From an uncultured Pseudorhodobacter sp. (GTDB taxonomy: Bacteria; Pseudomonadota; Alphaproteobacteria; Rhodobacterales; Rhodobacteraceae), in the NCBI GenBank assembly GCA_937910975.1, contig CALEMZ010000196.1, positions 1 through 6,277 of the forward strand: 6,277 nucleotides of DNA, read 5' to 3'. The notes under the pieces are model-generated. The model searched no databases. It was not told where the DNA came from and worked only from the letters and a program-made list of their open reading frames with translations. Each line of letters starts with the position of its first letter. The first letter of the stretch is position 1. Positions 1 to 4,873 of the stretch are shown piece after piece. Both the position numbers and the translations under genes were made by a program.

Positions 1-20
1 TGATTTTTGCCTAGGGAGAA

Positions 21-44
21 ATGCAGCCTGGCTGCTTGCCATGA
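21..44 (+). other. possible 7-codon leader ORF overlapping the LON-domain gene start
   Basis: An ATG at 21 opens a 7-codon frame (MQPGCLP) that stops at TGA 42-44. Its stop overlaps the ATG of the next gene as ATGA at 41-44. A purine-rich AGGGAG at 13-18 sits just before this ATG, only 2 bases away, which is closer than usual for a ribosome site. The arrangement would explain how the LON-domain gene is translated without its own ribosome site, by re-initiation. It could equally be chance. Confidence 0.25.
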
Positions 45-694
45 AACACATTCACGACCTGCCTGAGACAATCCCCATCTTTCCGTTGCCCGGCGCCTTG
101 CTGTTGCCCCGCGCGCGCCTGCCGCTGCATATCTTTGAGCCACGCTATTTGCAGATGCTGGAAGACTGTATGAAGACGTCTGAGCGGCTGATTGGCATGA
201 TCCAGACCTGCGCGGCCCCTGCCCGCATGGGTGGAGGGGAACCGAGGCTGCACAGCATCGGATGTGCGGGAAGGTTGACCGAGTTTTCGGAAACCGGGGA
301 TGGGCGCTATATGGTGACGCTTGCGGGGGTGTCGCGATTCCGGCTGCGCGAGGAAGGCTCGGGTTTTACCCCCTATCGCCGCGCGCGCGTAGAGTGGCGT
401 GAGTTTGAGCGCGATCAGGGGCAGGCCGAGGAAGACCCGGATTTTAACCGCAAAGCCTTCATGGCACTGCTGCAGCGGTTTTTTGTGACGCTGGAACTTT
501 CGACCGACTGGGGCGGCCTGAAGGAAGCGAATACGGAGATGATGATCAATTCGCTTTCCATGCTCTGCCCGTTTTCTCCGGAAGACAAGCAGGCGCTGCT
601 GGAGGCGCGCACCCTGACCACACGCCGCGAAATCATGGTAACACTGATCGAATTCGCCCTACGCAGCGGATCAGGCGAGGAGATTATGCAATGA
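41..694 (+). CDS. LON peptidase N-terminal (substrate-binding) domain protein, stand-alone
   Basis: The 217-residue protein matches the N-terminal domain of Lon proteases (LON substrate-binding family, PF02190) without the AAA+ ATPase or Ser-Lys protease parts. The family signature is at residues 11-37: IPIFPLPGALLLPR, then LPLHIFEPRYL, the usual first strands of the domain. It is followed by RLIGMIQ (49-55), an IGCAGRLTEF strand (73-82) and a GRYMVTLAGVSRFRL strand (88-102). The rest is a mostly helical C-terminal half (about 135-210). In Lon this region recognises substrates; the role of stand-alone versions is not established, and a protein-binding or chaperone-like role is inference. No signal peptide is seen, so it is probably cytosolic. 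The ATG at 41 fits the usual short N-terminal extension but has no well-placed ribosome site: GGGAG at 14-18 lies 22 bases away. The gene overlaps the Trm112-like gene by 4 bases, implying coupled translation. The family call is firm; the function is not. Confidence 0.9.
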   Translation: MKHIHDLPETIPIFPLPGALLLPRARLPLHIFEPRYLQMLEDCMKTSERLIGMIQTCAAPARMGGGEPRLHSIGCAGRLTEFSETGDGRYMVTLAGVSRFRLREEGSGFTPYRRARVEWREFERDQGQAEEDPDFNRKAFMALLQRFFVTLELSTDWGGLKEANTEMMINSLSMLCPFSPEDKQALLEARTLTTRREIMVTLIEFALRSGSGEEIMQ

Positions 695-876
695 GCAATG
701 AACCCCCGGTCATCGACCGCCGCATACTGGAGGCGCTGGTTTGCCCCGTCACGCAGACGACTTTGTCTTATGACGCTGACGCACAAGAGCTGATTTCAAA
801 GCCTGCCAAGCTGGCCTTCCCGATCCGCAATGGCATTCCGATCATGCTGGTCTCGGAAGCCCGCAATTTGGAGTGA
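691..876 (+). CDS. Trm112-like (UPF0434/YcaR family) small protein
   Basis: This 61-residue protein is about the length of E. coli YcaR (about 60 residues) and aligns along its whole length. ILEALVCPVTQTTL is at residues 12-25, and QELISKPAKLAFPIRNGIPI at 32-51 matches the E. coli QELICKLDNLAFPLRDGIP region. Eukaryotic and archaeal Trm112 activates methyltransferases acting on tRNA, rRNA and release factor; the bacterial role is unproven. Metal-binding cysteines are largely missing: C18 remains, the usual partner in CPxC is T21, and the cysteine of ELIC is S36, so this protein probably does not bind zinc. The start is well supported by GAGGAG at 677-682, 8 bases upstream, and by the ATGA overlap with the LON-domain gene. 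The pair is almost certainly one transcript. No signal peptide or membrane segment is present. Confidence 0.88.
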   Translation: MSNEPPVIDRRILEALVCPVTQTTLSYDADAQELISKPAKLAFPIRNGIPIMLVSEARNLE

Positions 877-887
877 GGCCCGCGGCT

Positions 888-921
888 GGGGGCTTCACAC
901 CCCCTTGGGATATTTTCCCAA
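888..921. terminator. tandem hairpin between convergent genes, terminator-like, possible extragenic repeat
   Basis: Two perfect inverted repeats lie end to end. GGGGG (888-892) pairs with CCCCC (900-904) around CTTCACA, and TTGGG (905-909) pairs with CCCAA (917-921) around ATATTTT. They lie in the 57-base gap between the Trm112-like stop and the yaaA stop, so they could end transcription from both sides. Neither hairpin is followed by a run of T on either strand, so it is not a classic intrinsic terminator. The GC-rich stem followed by GGGATATTTT and an AAGAAA tail resembles a dispersed intergenic element that I recall from Rhodobacteraceae genomes. That resemblance is from memory, and only one copy is present here. 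Confidence 0.55.
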
Positions 922-933
922 AAGAAACCCGGT

Positions 934-1695
934 CTAGGTTTTTCGCAAGAATACCGGGGCTTCGGGGGTGGAGCGGGCCGGGCTAAAAGTATAGCCGCCG
1001 GTGTCGAAATCTTTCAGGCTGTCCGGGTCGGTCAGCCGATGTTCTGCGATGAAGCGCGCCATGGCACCGCGCGCCTTTTTGGCAAAGAAGCTGACGATTT
1101 TCGCCTCGCCATTCTTTTCCTCCAGAAACACCGGGGTGATGACCTGGATGGTGAGCGCGGCTTTATCCACCGCACCAAAATACTCAACCGAGGCGCAGTT
1201 GACCAAAGCGCGCGCGCCCGTGATGGCAGCGGCTTGGTTGAGCGCGGGCGCGATTTGGCCGCGCCAATAGGCATAAAGATCGGCCCCGCGCGGGTTTTTC
1301 AGCTTGCTGCCCATTTCCAGCCGGTAGGGCTTGATCACATCCAGCGGGCGCAGCAGGCCATAAAGCCCCGAGAGGATGCGCAGATGCGCCTGCGCCCAGC
1401 GCAGCGCGTCCGCATCCAGCGTTTTCGCCTCCAGCCCGGCATAGGTATCGCCTGCAAAGAACAGTGCGGCGGGCTTTTCGGGCGCGTCGTCAAATTCGGC
1501 AAATCGGGTGACATTCAGCCTGGCCAGCGGTTCAGAAATATCCATCAGATCGCGCAGGCTATTTGCCGTAAGTTTACGCGCCACGCCCGCCAAAATTTGT
1601 GCATCAACGGCGAAGTCAGGCGCGGTGGCCGCGAAACCGGCGGGAAGGGCGGCTTCGTCGTCAAGCCGTTTGGCGGGAGAGATCACTGTCAGCAT
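934..1695 (-). CDS. yaaA: peroxide stress protein YaaA (DUF328/UPF0246)
   Basis: The 253-residue protein matches E. coli YaaA (about 258 residues) from end to end. Visible motifs are MLTVISPAKRLD (1-12), ALFFAGDTYAGL (77-88), LRILSGLYGLLRPLD (105-119), PYRLEMGSKL (123-132), NCASVEYF (166-173), TPVFLEEKNGEAKIVSF (187-203) and AKKARGAMARFI (205-216). In E. coli, YaaA is induced by OxyR, lowers free intracellular iron and so limits hydroxyl-radical damage to DNA and protein; DNA binding has also been reported for the family. The biochemical activity is not settled. It is cytosolic, with no signal or membrane segment. It is the last gene of the yggT-recQ-yaaA operon, 39 bases after the recQ stop. 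No clear ribosome site precedes the ATG, and nearby upstream ATGs (at 1702 and 1705 on the minus strand) are out of frame. C167, the only cysteine, replaces the leucine of the E. coli NLAS motif. Confidence 0.95.
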   Translation of the reverse strand: MLTVISPAKRLDDEAALPAGFAATAPDFAVDAQILAGVARKLTANSLRDLMDISEPLARLNVTRFAEFDDAPEKPAALFFAGDTYAGLEAKTLDADALRWAQAHLRILSGLYGLLRPLDVIKPYRLEMGSKLKNPRGADLYAYWRGQIAPALNQAAAITGARALVNCASVEYFGAVDKAALTIQVITPVFLEEKNGEAKIVSFFAKKARGAMARFIAEHRLTDPDSLKDFDTGGYTFSPARSTPEAPVFLRKT

Positions 1696-1734
1696 GGGGC
1701 ATCATGTCGGGCGAAGGGGCGCTTGGGCAAGGGG

Positions 1735-3780
1735 TTATTCCTCCGCGATCACGGCCAGAAAGGCCACGCCGAAACGGTCGGTCTTCGCGCTGCCCATGCC
1801 GGAGATACGGTCAATCTCGGCCAAGGTGGCCGGGCGCTTTTCTGCGATATGGCGCAGGGTGGTTTGGGTGCAGGAGAGCGGCTTGTCGATCCCATCCGGA
1901 CCGCGATGCAATTGCAGTTGCACTTCGGCCAGACGGTCAAAAATCGCGCCCGCATCGCGCCCGGCAAGCCGCATCCGCTGGGGGTGCAGCGCCCCGGTCT
2001 CGGCCCCGGTAATCACCGCGAGAAATGCCCCGCCATAGCTTTCCAGCTTTTTCGCGCCGATGCCGTTGATGCGCGCCATGCCGTCCAGATCCTGTGGCCT
2101 TGTTTCGGCCATCTCGATCAGGGTCCGGTCGGGAAAAATCACATAGGCTGGCACCCGCGCCGCCTCGGCCAGTGCGCGCCGCTTGGCCTTCAGCGCCGAC
2201 AAAAGCGGCGCATCCTCATCCGAGACCAGTGTTTTCACGACGGGGCGCGAAGCCGCCGCCTCAATGGTATCTTTGCGCAGGGTGATGTTTTCTTCGCCGC
2301 GCAAAATCGGGCGGGCGGCATCTGTCATGCGCAGCGCGCCATAGCGTTCGGTATCCGGTCGCACAAGGTCACGGCCCATCATCTGGCGAAACACCGCCCC
2401 CCAAGCCGGCTTTGACAGATCCTTGCCCACGGCAAAGGTGGGCAATTGATCATGCCCGCGCTGGCGCACTTTTTCGGTGGCATTCCCCGTCAAGATATCA
2501 ATCAGATGCCCTGCGCCAAACGACTCTCCGGTGCGCAGAATGGCCGAAAGCGCCTTGCGCACGGCGTCTGTCGCATCAAACAGCAGCGCGGGGCGGTCAC
2601 ACAGATCGCAATTGCCGCAAGGGCCGGAGGTTTCACCGAAATAACGCAGCAGCATCTCGCGCCGACAAGCGGTCGCCTCGGCCAGCCCCAACAGCGCGTT
2701 TAGGCGCGCGTGGTCGGCGTCTTTGCGCTCCGGCGGGGCGAGGCCTTCGTCAATCTGGCTGCGGCGCAGGCGAATGTCATCGGGGCCATAAAGCGTGAGG
2801 GTTTCGGCGGGGGTGCCATCGCGGCCCGAACGGCCAATTTCCTGATAATAGCTTTCGATGCTTTTGGGCAGATCGGCATGGGCGACCCAGCGGATGTCGG
2901 GCTTGTCGATCCCCATACCAAAAGCAACCGTGGCCACCACAATCAGCCCATCCTCGCGCTGAAACCGGGCTTCGGTCGCGCGCCGATCCTCGGCATCCAT
3001 GCCGCCGTGATAGGCGGTTGCAGGATGCCCGGCCTCGCGCAGCGCCTGCGCCAACGTTTCGGTTTTTGCCCGCGTGCCGCAATAAACGATCCCCGATTGC
3101 CCTTTACGCGCCGCGGCAAAGCCAAGGATCTGTTTTCGCGGATTATCCTTAACCTCAAAGGCAAGGTGGATATTTGGCCGGTCAAAGCCGCGCAGAAAGG
3201 TAGAGGGAGCCTCGCCATCGAACAAACGCTCAATAATCTCGGTGCGGGTTTCTTCATCGGCGGTGGCGGTGAAGGCGGCCAGCGGCACGCCCAGTGCGCG
3301 GCGCAGCTCGCCAATGCGCAGATAGTCGGGGCGGAAATCATGGCCCCATTGGCTCACGCAATGCGCCTCATCCACCGCAATCGCCGTCACCCCCACGCGC
3401 CGCAACATTTGCAGCGCGGCACCCGAGGCAAGCCGTTCCGGCGCGAGATACAAAAGCTTCAGCCGCCCTTCATCGAGGGCCGCGAAAACCTCTTCGGTTT
3501 CCTCATCGGTGTTGCCTGAGGTCAGCGCCCCGGCCTCCACCCCCGCTGCGCGCAGCGCTCGCACCTGGTCGCGCATCAGCGCGATCAGCGGCGAAACAAC
3601 CACCGTCACGCCTTCACGGCACATCGCAGGCAGTTGGAAACACAAAGATTTCCCGCCGCCGGTTGGCATGATGGCCAAAGTGTTCTGCCCCGCCAGAACG
3701 GCATCCACAATCTCCGCCTGACCGGGACGAAATTCGGAAAAGCCGAAAACAGATGAAAGGAGATCGGCGGGCGTGGGCAT
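1735..3780 (-). CDS. recQ: ATP-dependent DNA helicase RecQ with two HRDC domains
   Basis: A 3'-5' superfamily 2 helicase that unwinds forked, gapped and recombination-intermediate DNA in RecF-pathway repair and fork restart. The 681 residues show FGFSEFRPGQ motif 0 (12-21), Walker A PTGGGKS (39-45), DEAH motif II (137-140) with the RecQ loop CVSQWGHDFRP (141-151), FTATA motif III (170-174), VATVAFGMGIDKPDIR motif V (282-297) and YYQEIGRSGRDG motif VI (311-322). The zinc-site cysteines are C372, C388, C391 and C394. An RQC winged-helix region follows at about 400-510. Two HRDC domains end the protein, at about 524-592 and 607-679, whereas E. coli RecQ (about 609 residues) has one; this explains the extra length. 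All catalytic motifs look intact. The start lies 5 bases after the yggT stop with no evident ribosome site of its own, so it is probably translated by coupling. The start MPTPADLLSSVFGF fits the family. Confidence 0.97.
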   Translation of the reverse strand: MPTPADLLSSVFGFSEFRPGQAEIVDAVLAGQNTLAIMPTGGGKSLCFQLPAMCREGVTVVVSPLIALMRDQVRALRAAGVEAGALTSGNTDEETEEVFAALDEGRLKLLYLAPERLASGAALQMLRRVGVTAIAVDEAHCVSQWGHDFRPDYLRIGELRRALGVPLAAFTATADEETRTEIIERLFDGEAPSTFLRGFDRPNIHLAFEVKDNPRKQILGFAAARKGQSGIVYCGTRAKTETLAQALREAGHPATAYHGGMDAEDRRATEARFQREDGLIVVATVAFGMGIDKPDIRWVAHADLPKSIESYYQEIGRSGRDGTPAETLTLYGPDDIRLRRSQIDEGLAPPERKDADHARLNALLGLAEATACRREMLLRYFGETSGPCGNCDLCDRPALLFDATDAVRKALSAILRTGESFGAGHLIDILTGNATEKVRQRGHDQLPTFAVGKDLSKPAWGAVFRQMMGRDLVRPDTERYGALRMTDAARPILRGEENITLRKDTIEAAASRPVVKTLVSDEDAPLLSALKAKRRALAEAARVPAYVIFPDRTLIEMAETRPQDLDGMARINGIGAKKLESYGGAFLAVITGAETGALHPQRMRLAGRDAGAIFDRLAEVQLQLHRGPDGIDKPLSCTQTTLRHIAEKRPATLAEIDRISGMGSAKTDRFGVAFLAVIAEE

Positions 3781-3785
3781 AAAGG

Positions 3786-4073
3786 TCAGTGGAAGGCGGC
3801 GACGTTGTTGGTCAAAATGATGCGCAGGCCAATGATCACGAGCAACACAACCAGCGGTGCAAAGTCGATCCCGAGGTTTTTCGGCAGAAACGCGCGCACC
3901 CGGCTATAAGCAGGCTCCAACGTGCGGTTCAACCCATCCCAGAGCTGGGCAACCAAGGGCTGACGCAGGTTCAACACCTGAAAATTGATCAGCCAGCTCA
4001 TGATGATATGCGCAAAGATGATGAATTGCGCGATTTGCAGGATAAGCATCAGGATTTGGTACAAAGAGGTCAT
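3786..4073 (-). CDS. yggT: YggT family integral membrane protein, single-repeat form
   Basis: A 95-residue membrane protein of the YggT family (PF02325). It has two hydrophobic segments, about residues 5-28 and 71-88. Between them is an amphipathic loop with the family pattern TLEPAYSRVRAFLPKNLGIDFAPL (residues 51-74; compare the usual EP..P.R..LP..GGIDFSP). E. coli YggT is about twice as long because it contains two such units; this is the one-unit form common in alphaproteobacteria and in plastid/cyanobacterial relatives. Proposed roles include osmotic tolerance and cell or organelle division, but none is firmly assigned. It is the first gene of the yggT-recQ-yaaA operon. The ATG is supported by GGAG (minus strand, 4084-4081) with 7-base spacing, the best ribosome site of the three genes. 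The family call is strong; the function is unknown. Confidence 0.9.
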   Translation of the reverse strand: MTSLYQILMLILQIAQFIIFAHIIMSWLINFQVLNLRQPLVAQLWDGLNRTLEPAYSRVRAFLPKNLGIDFAPLVVLLVIIGLRIILTNNVAAFH

Positions 4074-4203
4074 TCAGAGGCTCCAGCCACTAGGGATAGC
4101 AGATAGGTACTGTGCTCACATACAAAGGGCAACCGTTTCCGCAGTGTTTCGCTTGACGCCCCCGCCACAACGCGGCATCCCGCACGGCAAAGGAGCCTCG
4201 CAT
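4074..4203. promoter_or_regulatory. divergent promoter region between yggT operon and thioesterase-like gene
   Basis: This 130-base gap must hold the promoters for both directions. For the plus strand, TTGACG at 4153-4158 is a good -35 match, but the region 16-18 bases downstream (around GCATCC, 4175-4180) is a poor -10. For the minus strand, TTGCCC (4132-4127) is followed after 17 bases by TACCTA (4109-4104), a weak pair. The sequence TGTGCTCACA (4111-4120), with 4-base inverted arms, falls inside the minus-strand spacer and could be a regulator site or chance. The existence of promoters here follows from the gene layout; the exact boxes are low confidence. Confidence 0.4.
4189..4195 (+). 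promoter_or_regulatory. strong ribosome binding site, fixes thioesterase-like gene start
   Basis: AAAGGAG lies 8 bases before the ATG at 4204, an almost ideal Shine-Dalgarno. It argues against the open frame that continues in phase upstream from 4204 to 3985, which would run antisense through yggT. Confidence 0.85.
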
Positions 4204-4737
4204 ATGTACCCCTATTTGCGCATGTTCAAGGAATTGTGGAAATTCCGGAACGCCCCCGCCCTGCCAATCCTTGGCACGCATGTCAGCCACCATCGCTGCT
4301 GGCCGCAAGATATTGACCCGTGGCGCGAGCTGAACAATGGCCGCACCCTGACGCTTTACGATCTGGGGCGCATCCCTTTGGGCCAGCGCAACGGGCTGCA
4401 TAAGGCGTTGAAAGCCAACCGTTGGGGCATGACGGTGGCCGGGGCCAGCACCCGCTACCGCCGCCGTGTGCGGCTGTTTGACCGGGTGGAAATGATCAGC
4501 CATTGGATCGGCTGGGATGACCGCTTTGTCTATATGGAACAAAGCATGTGGAAAGCCGGCGATTGCACCAGCCACGTGCTGATCCGCTCGGCCATCACGT
4601 CAAAATCCGGGATCGTAGCGCCTGCGGAGGTGCTTAAGGCCCTCGGCCAGCCGGTTGAAAGCCCACCCCTGCCTGATTGGGTAAAGAACTGGATCGATGC
4701 TGATGCCAGCCGCCCCTGGCCTCCGGCCAAATCCTAG
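4204..4737 (+). CDS. thioesterase family protein (hotdog fold, 4HBT_2/THEM6-like)
   Basis: The 177-residue protein looks like a single hotdog-fold domain of the acyl-CoA thioesterase-like 4HBT_2/THEM6 group. The family's active-site helix pattern, in which an Asp is followed by an N-rich turn, is visible as DIDPWRELNNGRTLTLYDLGR (residues 36-56, with D36, D38, N44, N45 and D53). The later strands YRRRVRLFDRVEM (85-97) and RFVYMEQSMW (107-116) correspond to the usual central sheet. Such enzymes hydrolyse acyl-CoA or acyl-carrier thioesters; the substrate cannot be read from the sequence and activity here is unproven. The protein is unusually rich in tryptophan (10 of 177) and its N-terminus is basic and aromatic (MYPYLRMFKELWKFR), suggesting possible contact with a membrane surface. 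No signal peptide is clear. Start chosen at 4204 because of the strong AAAGGAG site. It is divergent from the yggT operon and 136 bases before the transporter gene. Confidence 0.75.
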   Translation: MYPYLRMFKELWKFRNAPALPILGTHVSHHRCWPQDIDPWRELNNGRTLTLYDLGRIPLGQRNGLHKALKANRWGMTVAGASTRYRRRVRLFDRVEMISHWIGWDDRFVYMEQSMWKAGDCTSHVLIRSAITSKSGIVAPAEVLKALGQPVESPPLPDWVKNWIDADASRPWPPAKS

Positions 4738-4746
4738 GCACCAGCT

Positions 4747-4783
4747 GCCCGTCAGGGCTTAAAGACGTGGCGCGATACGCGCC
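4747..4783 (+). terminator. two hairpins after the thioesterase-like gene, weak terminator candidate
   Basis: GCCC (4747-4750) pairs with GGGC (4755-4758) around GTCA and is followed by TTAAAG. GGCGCG (4769-4774) pairs perfectly with CGCGCC (4778-4783) around ATA and is followed by TCAACTT. The second is a strong 6-pair GC stem, but neither has a proper T run. They begin 10 bases after the thioesterase-like stop, where a terminator would be expected, and could instead form part of the leader of the transporter mRNA. The rest of this 136-base gap shows no convincing -35/-10 pair. Confidence 0.4.
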
Positions 4784-4861
4784 TCAACTTGGTTAGCTTG
4801 AAGCGCATTGATCCAGTACGCTTGCGTTGCGGCTTGGTTTCAGGCTTCATCCACAAAATGT

Positions 4862-4869
4862 GGGGGGAA
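4862..4869 (+). promoter_or_regulatory. G-rich ribosome binding site, fixes transporter start
   Basis: GGGGGGAA precedes the ATG at 4874 by a short spacer. In-frame codons upstream as far as a TTG at 4808 encode a run (IQYACVAAWFQASSTKCGGNS) with no family resemblance and no ribosome site, so 4874 is preferred. Confidence 0.6.
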
Positions 4870-4873
4870 CAGC

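Noticed and set aside
1039..2415. A 458-codon open frame on the plus strand, opposite yaaA and recQ
   Set aside because: It lies antisense to two well-recognised genes and spans the gap between them. Its protein is rich in Arg, Gly, His and Gln with no recognisable domain, as expected of a shadow frame in GC-rich DNA.
3163..3175. A second GGATATTT-like copy of the intergenic element
   Set aside because: It lies within recQ coding sequence and has no flanking GC stem, so it is a chance match.
2710..3519. A 269-codon open frame on the plus strand within recQ
   Set aside because: It is fully antisense to the helicase core of RecQ, whose motifs are intact, and it has no family resemblance.
4111..4120. 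TGTGCTCACA as a possible CRP/FNR-type operator
   Set aside because: The arms are only 4 bases with a 2-base centre, which does not fit the spacing of CRP (TGTGA-N6-TCACA) or FNR (TTGAT-N4-ATCAA) sites. It is kept only as a remark in the promoter region.
3985..4203. In-frame upstream extension of the thioesterase-like gene
   Set aside because: It runs antisense through yggT and across the divergent promoter gap, while a strong ribosome site supports the ATG at 4204.
4808..4873. In-frame TTG-initiated extension of the transporter
   Set aside because: It has no ribosome site and adds 22 residues without family resemblance; the ATG at 4874 gives the typical N-terminus after a G-rich ribosome site.
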